Source: Chakrabartia godavariana (GTDB lineage Bacteria > Pseudomonadota > Alphaproteobacteria > Sphingomonadales > Sphingomonadaceae). Taken from it: 64,000 nt of DNA. The notes under the pieces are model-generated. The model was not told the origin of the DNA and did no database searches. It worked only from the letters and a program-made list of their open reading frames with translations. Location: assembly GCA_005518185.1 (NCBI GenBank), contig RKSN01000001.1, positions 62,001 to 126,000 of the forward strand. The letters run 5' to 3'. This document shows positions 15,590-24,004 of this stretch, piece after piece. The first letter of the stretch is position 1, and the number at the start of each line of letters is the position of its first letter. A program made the position numbers and the translations under genes.

Positions 15590-17329
15590 TTACTCCGCCG
15601 CCATCTGCATTTCGGCGGTCTGCGGGCCGCGGATGACGATGCCGGGCGTCGGGCCCTGCATCACGCCCTCGCGGAAGGTGACCTGCCCCGACTTGATCGT
15701 GGCGACATAGCCATCGGCCTTTTGCAGCAGGCGCTTGCCACCGGCGGGCAGGTCAAAGGCGAGCCAGGGCTTGCCGAGCTTGAGCTTGTCCATGTCGATG
15801 ACGTTAAGGTCGGCCAACAGGCCCGGCGCCAGGAGGCCGCGATCATGCAGGCCGTAAAGCAGGGCGGTGTCGCGGCACTGGCGCTTGATCGCGAGTTCGA
15901 GGCTGATGCGGGCCTTTTTGCGGTCACGCACCCAATGCTGGAGCATGAAGGTCGGCGACGCCGCATCGCAGATTGTGCCGCAATGCGCGCCGCCATCCGA
16001 CAGGGAATTCACAGTGTCATCCGATGCCTGAAGGTCCTCAAGGAAGTCGAGATTGCCGTCGCGATAGTTGAGGATCGGGAAATAGATGAAGCCCTTGCCC
16101 TCATCCTTCATCAGCAGGTCATAGCCATATTCGGCCGCCGACATGCCCGCCGCCGTCGCGCGTGCCAGCACGCTTTCCTCGGCGGTCGGTTCATAGTTGA
16201 AGTCGGGGTCCATCTCGTAATGGGTGAACCAGCCATTGGCGACGACGTTCAGGAAGTCAGCGATGTCGCTTTCGGGAATGACCGACTCTTCGGACACCAT
16301 GCGTGCCTTGAAGGCCGGGTCCTTCAGCTTGGCGAGCTGCTGGTCCCAGGGCAGGCCTTCAATCTCGGCCCAGGCGGGCTTGAAGCGGAACGGATGGACC
16401 GTGCCCTGCCACGCCATGATGATGCCGTTGCCGCGCAGCGCGATCTGCGCGACGATGTTGGCGCCATTGTCATTCTGCGCGCGCATCTCGCTGATCTGTT
16501 CTTCGAGCGGGAGTTCCTTGGCGATCGACTGGAGTGCGGCGAAGGTGACGGGCAGGCCGGTTTCTCGGCTCAGCTGGCCCATCCAGCCAAACTCGTCCCA
16601 TTCGCGGCGCATGTCCGACGCCATTTCGAACACGCCATAGCCGACGCGGCCCATGGCGCGGCCGATGGCGACGAGTTCCTCGGCCGTTGCGGTCGTGCCG
16701 GGCACGAGTTCGCCGTCGATCGACTTATGGAGCACGGTGCGCGAGGTGGAAAATCCGAGCGCACCTGCGCGGACGCCTTCCTCGACGATGCGCGACATCT
16801 CCGCAATGTCCTCTTCGGTCGGGATGGCGCCGGGCTGCTCACGATCGCCGAGGACATAGGCGCGGACGGCGCCGTGCGGCACATGGGTGCCCACGTCGAC
16901 GGTGCGCGGCAGACGCTCCAGTGCGTCGAGATATTCGGGGAAGGTCTCCCAATCCCACTTCATGCCTTCGGCGAGCGCGGTGCCGGGGATGTCCTCCACG
17001 CCTTCCATCAGGCTGATCAGCCATTCGTGCCGGTCGGGCCGGGCCGGCGCGAAGCCGACGCCGCAATTGCCCATGACGACCGTCGTGACGCCGTGCCAGC
17101 TGGACGGTGCCATTTCGGCATCCCAGGTGGCCTGCCCGTCATAATGGGTGTGCACATCGACAAAGCCGGGGGTCACGATCTTGCCCGTTGCGTCAATTTC
17201 TTCGCGGCCCTTGGCCTCGACCTTGCCGACGAGGGTGATTAGCCCGTTGTCGACCGCGACATCGGCCACAAAGGGTTTTCCGCCGCTGCCGTCCACGACG
17301 GTGCCGCCCCGGATCACGAGATCATGCAT
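15590..17329 (-). CDS. amidohydrolase, N-acyl-D-amino-acid deacylase family
   Basis: 579 residues with a small beta-sandwich formed by both ends and a TIM barrel between. [10 protein letters not shown] (His60, His62) is the metal-binding start; GNCGVGFAP carries the Cys that replaces the bridging Lys/Asp ligand in D-aminoacylases; [12 protein letters not shown] near the C terminus supplies the catalytic Asp. No signal peptide, so cytoplasmic. The family hydrolyses N-acyl-D-amino acids or related cyclic amides; the substrate here is not known. Single gene. Confidence 0.9.
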   Translation of the reverse strand: MHDLVIRGGTVVDGSGGKPFVADVAVDNGLITLVGKVEAKGREEIDATGKIVTPGFVDVHTHYDGQATWDAEMAPSSWHGVTTVVMGNCGVGFAPARPDRHEWLISLMEGVEDIPGTALAEGMKWDWETFPEYLDALERLPRTVDVGTHVPHGAVRAYVLGDREQPGAIPTEEDIAEMSRIVEEGVRAGALGFSTSRTVLHKSIDGELVPGTTATAEELVAIGRAMGRVGYGVFEMASDMRREWDEFGWMGQLSRETGLPVTFAALQSIAKELPLEEQISEMRAQNDNGANIVAQIALRGNGIIMAWQGTVHPFRFKPAWAEIEGLPWDQQLAKLKDPAFKARMVSEESVIPESDIADFLNVVANGWFTHYEMDPDFNYEPTAEESVLARATAAGMSAAEYGYDLLMKDEGKGFIYFPILNYRDGNLDFLEDLQASDDTVNSLSDGGAHCGTICDAASPTFMLQHWVRDRKKARISLELAIKRQCRDTALLYGLHDRGLLAPGLLADLNVIDMDKLKLGKPWLAFDLPAGGKRLLQKADGYVATIKSGQVTFREGVMQGPTPGIVIRGPQTAEMQMAAE

Positions 17330-17417
17330 CTTCCGACTCTCCTATCTCTCTGTCTTTGGGCGGCAGCGTAACACAAATTGACGTTAACGGAAGGCCAGAA
17401 GGTCGTAAATCACAGCC

Positions 17418-17426
17418 TGTGGATAA
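17418..17426. other. single perfect DnaA-box-like nonamer
   Basis: TGTGGATAA is the exact complement of TTATCCACA. It lies in the 212-base gap between the divergent amidohydrolase and PilZ-like genes. It is solitary; no second box or AT-rich unwinding region is visible nearby. Confidence 0.35.
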
Positions 17427-17541
17427 CTGTTGACTCTCCGCGGCCGCCCCCGCAGTTTTTCGACTTGGGCGGGCCGAGTCGCAAAAGCGGACGGTGGTGG
17501 CCCATGGGCGTCTTGGCAGACGTGGGGATAAGGGTCGCAAA

Positions 17542-17883
17542 ATGCGGATCGCAGGCAGGCTGGCGTTGCAGACGCCGTCGGGAATCATGGCTGCTCCATG
17601 CGAGACACAGTCTCGCCTGAAGAAGGATATCCTGAGCTTTCACGGATGTGACGTGGTCGTTTCGGCCATTTCCGAAGCGGGGTTTGAAGCCACGCTCGCG
17701 CTGCAGCTTGAGGCCGGCGCGCTTGTCCGGCTGCGCCTTCCTGGCGCAGGGGCGCTGCTCGCCCGCGTGATCGATTGCGCAAAGGGACGGCTCCGGGCGG
17801 AGTTCGTCAATCCGGTCAGCGCGGCGCGTCTGGGCAAGACGCTCGGCATGTCGCGCTTTGCGCCCCAGCCCGCTTACGCCTGA
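17542..17883 (+). CDS. PilZ-like domain protein, degenerate
   Basis: About 113 residues from ATG 17542 (98 from ATG 17587). The part after residue 30 has the PilZ beta-barrel pattern (CDVVVSAISEAGFEATL, GALVRLRLPGAGALLARVID, AEFVNPVS). PilZ domains bind cyclic-di-GMP through RxxxR and (D/N)xSxxG; here the second motif reads AISEAGF and no RxxxR is seen, so ligand binding is doubtful. Neither start has a strong Shine-Dalgarno. It ends three bases from the convergent secreted-protein gene. Confidence 0.6.
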   Translation: MRIAGRLALQTPSGIMAAPCETQSRLKKDILSFHGCDVVVSAISEAGFEATLALQLEAGALVRLRLPGAGALLARVIDCAKGRLRAEFVNPVSAARLGKTLGMSRFAPQPAYA

Positions 17884-17886
17884 CCC

Positions 17887-18312
17887 TCAATAACAGCGGA
17901 TCAGCTTCACATTCTTGCCGCGCGTCAGCGTGTAGCGCTCGCTCGCGCCGGTCGCCGGGCGAATCTCAAGCGTCAGTGTGTCGCCCTTGACCTGACCCAT
18001 GAAGGTGGCGGCCAAGCCGGGCGTGGTGACATCGGCCTGTTGCGGGCCGGGTCCATAAACTTCGTAGGCGCCTTTGGTCTTGAACCGGTGCTGACTGTCG
18101 AGACGGATCGGGCCCCTGATCTGGCCATGCCCGCAGCCCAGCTCAATGACAGCGCCCTTCGCGTCGGCCTGCATGCGGATCTGCGGACCACCCCATTGGC
18201 CGTCGAGTCCCGATGGGGCGGGTTTCGCGTTGGCATCGCTCATGACAGTCAATCCCCATGTGCCGGTAAGGAGCGTGATCAGCAGGGCCGTGGTCTGGCG
18301 GACAGTCTTCAT
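17887..18312 (-). CDS. small secreted protein of unknown function
   Basis: 141 residues. The N terminus MKTVRQTTALLITLLTGTWG is a signal peptide, with likely cleavage after the AxA-like region near SDANAKP. The mature part reads as a small beta-rich domain (LDGQWGGPQIRMQADAKGA, ELGCGHGQI, GDTLTLEIR) resembling the lipocalin-like or META-like fold of many short proteobacterial secreted proteins, ending in a lone Cys-Tyr. The ATG follows AAGGAGA. The frame is open upstream, but the signal peptide decides the start. No assigned role. Confidence 0.75.
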   Translation of the reverse strand: MKTVRQTTALLITLLTGTWGLTVMSDANAKPAPSGLDGQWGGPQIRMQADAKGAVIELGCGHGQIRGPIRLDSQHRFKTKGAYEVYGPGPQQADVTTPGLAATFMGQVKGDTLTLEIRPATGASERYTLTRGKNVKLIRCY

Positions 18313-18418
18313 GGATCGTCTCCTTGGTGACGCAGTGTAGCAGCCTTGCCCCGAAAGACGAAGGGCGGACGAAGTTGCCTTCGCCCGCCCTCCGATCTGG
18401 CTTTCGCCGGGTTCGAAA

Positions 18419-20113
18419 TCAGCTGGCGTAGCTGACCGAGACACGACGCTGGCGACGGAGCGCGCCGCCGATCAGGCCAAAGCCTGCCAGCATCAGCGCC
18501 CAGCTTGCCGGTTCCGGAACCGAGGCCTGACCTGCATAGATCTTGGCAATCCAGGTGCCCCAGCGCGAACCGCCCGTGCCGCCCGGATGGCCGAACTGCG
18601 GCAGGTTATATTCGCGTGCGAACTCACCGATTACCCAGAAGTTGCTTTCGTTGGTCGGGTCGATCGAGACCTGGCTGTAATCGCCCCAACGCTGGCGTCC
18701 GGCTGCATTCTGGCCGAAGATCGAGCCGTTGTGGTAATCGTCGGTCAGGCTGACCTTCAGCTTCAGCTCATCCGACGTCTGGACAAGCTTGCCGCCGGTG
18801 ACCGTCTTGAAGACGCGCGCCATGAGCGTGATGTTGCCGTCCGAGAAGCCATCGCCATCGGCGTCTGCCGTCTGCAGACCCGAACGGTTGTAGCCGATCA
18901 CCACCTGACCCTTGCTGTTCACAGCAATCGAGCCCTGATAATAATCATAGCCAGCTTCGCCGATATTGCCCTGATCGACAATTTCGAACGTATTTGCGTC
19001 CATCACGACGTAACGGATGCGGGCTTCGTCGCGGCCATCAGCCGTGTCGTTGACCGTGTGCACGGCGTAGATGAGGCCATTGGCTTCATAGACGCTGCTG
19101 CTGATGCGTTCATCGAGCGTGGCAACAACGCGGCGGTTGGCCGGGATTGCCGCGGCAGGCTGACGGCCTGCGCCGGCCGTGGTGAAGGCGGCTTCCATCG
19201 TGTAGACCGGTGCCGTCACGGTGGCGGCCGTCGCGCTCGTCGAGGTCAGGCCCTGCACCTTGAAGCCGATATTGTCGAATTCGAAGAGCGAGGCCGCAAT
19301 GACCTTGCCCTCGGTGCCGGGCGTCGTGCTGTTCACGCCCTGTTGTGCAAAGCCGCGGTCAACGCCAGATGCCAGCGGAGTCACGAACTGCTTCATGTTC
19401 GTCGTCGTCGGAGCGACGGCGTTGAACAGGCTTGCCAGAGGAATGACGTTCATCGTCGTGCCCTGGAAGGAAGCGGTGAAGTTGTTCGTGCCGATGTAGA
19501 CGGCGTTGGTGTCCAGGGCGAGCGTCGGATAGTCAGCAACGCCGCCGGCGAAACCGGTGAACTTGGTCGACTTCCAGCCGCCCAAGGCGTTGTCCGTGTT
19601 CGAGATCGCGATCTGGATGTCCGACGTGCTGGCGCCGAACGAGATGGCAATCCAGCGCTGGGCCTGCGCATTGTACATGACGCGCGAGTCGCCGTTCGCG
19701 CCAACCTGGCCCGCACCGGCCCAGAACTGGACGTCGGACATCAGCGCCAGCCGGTTGCCGGTCGCCTTGTCAAACACGGCATAGGCGCCATTCGACGTTT
19801 CCATATACTGGGTCATGCCGACCGCACCCATCGTGTCCGGCGGAATGAAGTTGCGGGCGAAAGCGGCGCCATCATACTGGCTGACGCCTTCAAAGCCGAA
19901 CACATAGTTCGGGCCTGCGTTCGCGACCGGAGCGGCCTTTCCGTTGGTGTCGGTGGAAAGGTCACCCGCGATCTTGATCATCGGGCCTTGCTTGAATTCG
20001 AAGTACGGCTTGATCGTTGTCGCCGCCTGAGCACCAGTGGCCCCGGCAATGCCGAATACGGCGGCTGTCGCCAATAGCGCAGCGCGACCGATCGTCTTGG
20101 TCGAAGTCTTCAT
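18419..20113 (-). CDS. PEP-CTERM (PEPxxWA) sorted secreted protein
   Basis: 564 residues with a signal peptide (KTIGRAALLATAAVFGIAGA, AxA near ATGAQAA). The C terminus VPEPASWALMLAGFGLIGG followed by RRQRR is a PEPxxWA-CTERM sorting signal: the PEP motif, a membrane helix and an Arg cluster, cut and transferred by an exosortase. The large middle part has repeated beta-strand segments and WAGAGQVGANGDSRVMYN-like stretches, resembling a beta-propeller, but I cannot name an activity. Expected outside the cell or on the surface. Exosortase-A-associated glycan genes occur at 55.4-58.3 kb in the same window. Confidence 0.88.
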   Translation of the reverse strand: MKTSTKTIGRAALLATAAVFGIAGATGAQAATTIKPYFEFKQGPMIKIAGDLSTDTNGKAAPVANAGPNYVFGFEGVSQYDGAAFARNFIPPDTMGAVGMTQYMETSNGAYAVFDKATGNRLALMSDVQFWAGAGQVGANGDSRVMYNAQAQRWIAISFGASTSDIQIAISNTDNALGGWKSTKFTGFAGGVADYPTLALDTNAVYIGTNNFTASFQGTTMNVIPLASLFNAVAPTTTNMKQFVTPLASGVDRGFAQQGVNSTTPGTEGKVIAASLFEFDNIGFKVQGLTSTSATAATVTAPVYTMEAAFTTAGAGRQPAAAIPANRRVVATLDERISSSVYEANGLIYAVHTVNDTADGRDEARIRYVVMDANTFEIVDQGNIGEAGYDYYQGSIAVNSKGQVVIGYNRSGLQTADADGDGFSDGNITLMARVFKTVTGGKLVQTSDELKLKVSLTDDYHNGSIFGQNAAGRQRWGDYSQVSIDPTNESNFWVIGEFAREYNLPQFGHPGGTGGSRWGTWIAKIYAGQASVPEPASWALMLAGFGLIGGALRRQRRVSVSYAS

Positions 20114-20185
20114 GTGTTTACCCCTGTTCAAATTCCGCAGGGGCCTTCCGAGGACTCGGGTCGCATGATCCCTACGAATGGGGTG

Positions 20186-20213
20186 AGATTAAATCCGGTT
20201 AATAGTTCGTCAA
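20186..20213 (-). promoter_or_regulatory. possible promoter of the PEP-CTERM gene
   Basis: On the minus strand TTGACG (20213-20208), 16 bases, TAATCT (20191-20186). The -35 is good and the -10 weak. It lies about 70 bases before the ATG at 20113. Confidence 0.35.
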
Positions 20214-20261
20214 CGCCATTTTGGCTGCAAGTGGTCCCAATATGGAACAAATAACCTCAGC

Positions 20262-20900
20262 TCAGCTCCTTGTGTCGCCGAGCCGTTTCGCGGTCGCATA
20301 GCCGGTGAGGGCAAATCCCGCGCCCCACAGCCAGCCGCCGAGGATATCGCTGGGCCAGTGCACCCCCAGAAGCGCCCGCGACAGGCCGATTGTCACCGCC
20401 CCGCTGAGCGCGAGGGCGATCCAGAGCCCGCGACGGCGCGCCGGGATCAGCAGGGCGGCCAGCAGCAGGATGGCCACCGCGTTGGTGGCATGGCCGCTGG
20501 GGAAAGACAGATTGCTGAAGCTGTCGAGGTGCGGGACGATGTCGGGCCGGGGACGGGCATAAAGCTGCTTCAGGATGCTGGAGGTTGCGCCCGCAACCGA
20601 GGGGAAGACGAGCATCACCAGCCCCGCGCGCATCCGCTTTTGCCAGAGCAGCCATGCGGCGGCCGCGATCATCGCCAAAGACCGCTGCGATGCATCGCCC
20701 GCCCAGGTCACCCACTGGAAGAGCGTGATGAGCCAGCCGGGCGCCCGCCCCTCGCGCAGGGCCAGCGCGCGCAGGGCGTCGGCATCAAGCGGCGCGCCGA
20801 CATGGAACCAGACCACTGCGACGCCGAGCAGCAGCGTTGCTGCCATCAGGGCGAGGCCGGGAAACAGCGATGTGCCGAACGCGCCACCGCTTCTGGTCAT
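20262..20900 (-). CDS. PAP2-family lipid phosphatase, membrane
   Basis: 212 residues with about six membrane helices. The three acid-phosphatase motifs are complete: KQLYARPRP (KxxxxxxRP), PSGHA, and SRALLGVHWPSD (SRxxxxxHxxxD). Such enzymes dephosphorylate phosphatidate, undecaprenyl diphosphate or similar lipids on the periplasmic side. The start overlaps the stop of the amidohydrolase gene by four bases (ATGA), so the two are translated together although their functions look unrelated. Confidence 0.9.
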   Translation of the reverse strand: MTRSGGAFGTSLFPGLALMAATLLLGVAVVWFHVGAPLDADALRALALREGRAPGWLITLFQWVTWAGDASQRSLAMIAAAAWLLWQKRMRAGLVMLVFPSVAGATSSILKQLYARPRPDIVPHLDSFSNLSFPSGHATNAVAILLLAALLIPARRRGLWIALALSGAVTIGLSRALLGVHWPSDILGGWLWGAGFALTGYATAKRLGDTRS

Positions 20901-22192
20901 TTCCCGCCTTTGACGATGGTGCCGCCCTTGATGACAACGCCCACATTCTCGAGCAGGCGGACATTGCTCAGCGGATCGCCGTCCACCGCGATCATGTCGG
21001 CATAGCGACCGACCGCAATCGCGCCGACATCCTTTTCGCGGCCCAGCGCCTCGGCGGCGGTGCGCGTCGCGGCTTGAATCGCCTCAAGAGGCGTCATCCC
21101 GTACTGGACCATCACCTTGAACTGCCCGCCGACGGTGCCGTGCGGCATCACGCCCGCATCGGAACCGAACACCATGCGGACCCCGGCGTCATGCGCCTTT
21201 CTGAAATTGTCGCGCTGGATCTGGGCGACTTCGCGGTCCTTGCGCAGATTGTCCTCCAGGACGCCATTCTTCTTGCCCTCCGACTGGGTATAGTCGGTGT
21301 TGAAGATATCCATCGAGAACCAGACCGGCTGCTTGCGGGCGACGGCGAGTTTGATGCCCTCGTCATCGACAAGGCTCGCATGTTCGATCGTGTCGATGCC
21401 CGCGCGGATCGCGGCCTTGATGCCCGAAGCGCCATGCGCATGGGCGGCGACGCGCAGGCCCCATTGGTGCGCCTCATCGGCAATGGCGCGCAGCTCAGTT
21501 TCCGAAAGCTGCTGCTGACCCGGCTCGGTGTTGCGGGAAAAGACGCCGCCGGTTGCACAGACCTTGATGACCTCGGCGCCATATTTGCGCTGGCGGCGGA
21601 CCTGATAGCGCAGCCCTTCCTCGCCATCGGCGACACCCTCCACCGGCTTTTCCAGGCTCGGCGGCAGGAAGGTGGAATCGCAATGTCCGCCCGTTGCACC
21701 AATCGCATAGCCGGCCGGCACGATGCGCGGGCCAATGGCATAGCCCTCGTCGATGGCCTGCTTCAGGCCGATGTCGTCGCGGTTGCTGGACCCGACATTG
21801 CGCACCGTGGTGAAGCCCGCATCGAGCATGTCTTTCGCGTTCTTGACCGCGACCATCGACCAGAAGCTGTCGGTATATTGAAGGCCATTATAGCCGCCCA
21901 CCTGGGCAAGGCTGTCCAGATGGACGTGCATGTCGATGAGGCCGGGCAGCAGCGTCTTGTCGCCCAGATCGATCACCTTCGCCGTCGTGGACAGCTTGAC
22001 CGTCCGGCTGTCCGCAATCGAGACGATGCGCCCGTCCTGCACGGTGATGAGCGGGTGCTCGACCACCTTGCCGGTCAGCACGTCGACCATGCGCGCGGCC
22101 ATGATCTGCGTCTGGGCCGGGGCGCTGTCCTGCGCAAAGGCGGGGGCGGAAAAGGCGGCGGTGGCGAGAAGCGCGTAGAGTGCTGTTTTCAT
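20897..22192 (-). CDS. secreted amidohydrolase (imidazolonepropionase-like / prolidase-like)
   Basis: 431 residues from the ATG that opens the signal peptide MKTALYALLATAAFSAPAFAQ; the frame further upstream is repeat-derived. LIDMHVHLDS carries the HxH metal pair, ICVATGG-like VIKVCATGGVFS gives the bridging Lys, AAHAHGASG a third His and GSDAGVMPHG the catalytic Asp. The group includes periplasmic dipeptidases and carboxamide hydrolases of sphingomonads. It is coupled by ATGA overlap to the PAP2 gene downstream. The exact substrate cannot be read. Confidence 0.88.
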   Translation of the reverse strand: MKTALYALLATAAFSAPAFAQDSAPAQTQIMAARMVDVLTGKVVEHPLITVQDGRIVSIADSRTVKLSTTAKVIDLGDKTLLPGLIDMHVHLDSLAQVGGYNGLQYTDSFWSMVAVKNAKDMLDAGFTTVRNVGSSNRDDIGLKQAIDEGYAIGPRIVPAGYAIGATGGHCDSTFLPPSLEKPVEGVADGEEGLRYQVRRQRKYGAEVIKVCATGGVFSRNTEPGQQQLSETELRAIADEAHQWGLRVAAHAHGASGIKAAIRAGIDTIEHASLVDDEGIKLAVARKQPVWFSMDIFNTDYTQSEGKKNGVLEDNLRKDREVAQIQRDNFRKAHDAGVRMVFGSDAGVMPHGTVGGQFKVMVQYGMTPLEAIQAATRTAAEALGREKDVGAIAVGRYADMIAVDGDPLSNVRLLENVGVVIKGGTIVKGGK

Positions 22193-22255
22193 GACTGATT
22201 GCTGACAGGCGGAGGGAGGCTTGGCAAGGGGGTTGGCCCTCAAGCCCTCCCCCGG

Positions 22256-22277
22256 CCCCTCCCGCAAGCGGGAGGGG
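22256..22277. repeat. G/C-rich hairpin between minus-strand genes
   Basis: Perfect ten-base arms CCCCTCCCGC/GCGGGAGGGG with a two-base spacer. It belongs to the same sequence style as the 1658-1680 and 4101-4240 elements. It may also work as a terminator for the sulfotransferase operon. Confidence 0.6.
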
Positions 22278-22332
22278 AGCGAAACCTGGCAAGCGCAGCG
22301 CGCCTGGTTGCATCGGGGAGGGCAGAGCGCCG

Positions 22333-23079
22333 TCAGACGCAATATTGCACCAACGCCTCATAGCTTGCCCGACATTCCTCCGCGATGCGCTGCTGGTCGG
22401 CGGTCAGTTCGGATTGTGCAGTCGGCGGGCCGAAGCTCTTGCTGTTCCACACCGCATTGTACCAGTGCGCGGCCCAGATGCCGTCGGCCGGGTGCGGTCC
22501 CTTGGGCCAGCGGAGCATCGCCGGGTCCCAGTCGATGCCGATGGCAGCGCACAGCGCGCGGAGTTTGCCTTCGGGATCGGCCAAGAGCCGGTTGCTGTCC
22601 ACGACGGGCGCGGGTTGGCCCAGCCGCTGCGAGACGCGGTCATGATAGTCGACCAGCCGCGCAAAGCCGAGTTGCGCTGCGTCCTTCAGCTCGTTCTTCT
22701 GCGCATAGCTTGCGACCATCAGATCAGGATCGCGGATCAGGAACACGTGCACATGGTCCGGAAAGTCGTCGATGCCGACCGGACCTTCCATATGGTGCGA
22801 CATGTGCTTCTGATACCAGACGGCCTTTCCATCCGGCACGTCCCCGCGCATCGCGGCGGCGACCGACTGCCAGTCGCAGTCCATGTCGCCGATGATCTCG
22901 TCCGCCATGGCGTGGCGCTCGCCCGTCGCCTTCAGATAGGCCCCGTAAAAGGGCTCATCGGTAACGGCGGTGTCCGCACGCGACGAAAAGCTGCGCATCA
23001 TCGCGGTCGAGATGTTGCGCGGCCCCGACCACATCGCAATCCGGACGGGGGCAATGCGGATCGGCGCGGGATGCGTCAC
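22333..23079 (-). CDS. sulfotransferase-like P-loop protein
   Basis: 248 residues. IRIAMWSGPRNISTAMMRSF near the N terminus is the PAPS-binding P-loop form of this family (GPRNxST in place of the usual GxPRSGTT). Later VFLIRDPDLMVASY is the 3'-phosphate-binding strand. The protein sits immediately after the class IV aminotransferase gene with an ATGA overlap. In plants, proteins annotated as branched-chain aminotransferase-like, as I recall, carry a domain of this kind fused to an aminotransferase, which supports a joint function. The acceptor is unknown. Confidence 0.82.
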   Translation of the reverse strand: MTHPAPIRIAPVRIAMWSGPRNISTAMMRSFSSRADTAVTDEPFYGAYLKATGERHAMADEIIGDMDCDWQSVAAAMRGDVPDGKAVWYQKHMSHHMEGPVGIDDFPDHVHVFLIRDPDLMVASYAQKNELKDAAQLGFARLVDYHDRVSQRLGQPAPVVDSNRLLADPEGKLRALCAAIGIDWDPAMLRWPKGPHPADGIWAAHWYNAVWNSKSFGPPTAQSELTADQQRIAEECRASYEALVQYCV

Positions 23080-23996
23080 GGACGCGGGTTCGCCTGAATG
23101 TTGCGCTCGACCAGCTTTTTGTAGAGGCCCTGCAGCCGCTCCACCATCGGCCCGCGCCCGTCGCTGATCTTGCGCCCGTCAATCGTGTGCGCAGGCACAA
23201 CCCCCGCAAAGGTGCCCGTGACGAAGGCTTCCTCCGCGCCATAGACGTCGGTCAGCGAGAAGTTCTTCTCGAACACGGGAATGCCCTCCTCGCGGCAGAG
23301 GCGGATGACATTGCCGCGCGTGATGCCGCCCAGGCAATAATCGCCGGTGGAGGTCCACACCTCGCCCTTGCGCACGATGAAGAAATGCGTCGAATTGCAC
23401 GTCGCGACAAAGCCGTGCGGGTCGAGCATCAGCCCTTCGTTGGCGCCCGCCTCGGTCGCCTGAATGCACGCAGTGATGCAGTTGAGCTTTGAGTGCGAAT
23501 TGAGCTTCGGGTCCTGCACCGCTGGGTCGCCGCGCCGGACATGGACGGTGAAGAGCGTGATGCCCTTTTCGATCACCTCGGCGTGCGGTTCTTTATGCTC
23601 GGCGATGATGACGATGGTCGCCGGGCTGACGACGACGCGCGGGTCCTGATAGGGCGTGGAACGCACCCCGCGCGTGACCATCAGGCGGATGTGGCAGGCG
23701 TCCATCGCGTTGGCGTCGATGGTTTCATAAAGGCGGCGGACCATCTCTTCGCGCGAGATACCGATGTCCATCGCAATGGCCTTGGCACCCTCCCACAGCC
23801 GGTCGAGATGCTCGGCCAGAAACGCCATGTGGCCGTTATGAACGCGGATGCCTTCCCACACGCCATCGCCCAGCATGAAGCCGCTGTCGAACACCGAAAC
23901 CACCGCCTGCGCCCGAGGCGTGAGCACACCGTTGACGTTGATCAGGATGTTCTCGTTACGCGGGTCGGGCGTGAAGTCTTGGGTGCCTTTGGTCAT
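23076..23996 (-). CDS. class IV aminotransferase (BCAT / D-amino-acid transaminase family)
   Basis: 306 residues, PLP-dependent. VFDSGFMLGDGVWEGIRV at 35-52 is the family start, Lys170 in SHSKLNCITA is the likely PLP lysine, and CLGGITRGNVIRLC binds the cofactor phosphate. Substrate residues are not those of a standard BCAT, so D-amino acid, aminodeoxychorismate-lyase-like or branched-chain activities are all possible. The frame is open upstream, but the ATG at 23996 gives the family length. Its stop overlaps the start of the sulfotransferase-like gene. Confidence 0.88.
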   Translation of the reverse strand: MTKGTQDFTPDPRNENILINVNGVLTPRAQAVVSVFDSGFMLGDGVWEGIRVHNGHMAFLAEHLDRLWEGAKAIAMDIGISREEMVRRLYETIDANAMDACHIRLMVTRGVRSTPYQDPRVVVSPATIVIIAEHKEPHAEVIEKGITLFTVHVRRGDPAVQDPKLNSHSKLNCITACIQATEAGANEGLMLDPHGFVATCNSTHFFIVRKGEVWTSTGDYCLGGITRGNVIRLCREEGIPVFEKNFSLTDVYGAEEAFVTGTFAGVVPAHTIDGRKISDGRGPMVERLQGLYKKLVERNIQANPRP

Positions 23997-24004
23997 TGTT
24001 CTTC

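Noticed and set aside
17401-17440. Replication origin
   Set aside because: One DnaA box only, no AT-rich region and no dnaA, parAB or hemE neighbour.
18587-20077. A 496-codon plus-strand frame
   Set aside because: Shadow of the PEP-CTERM gene.
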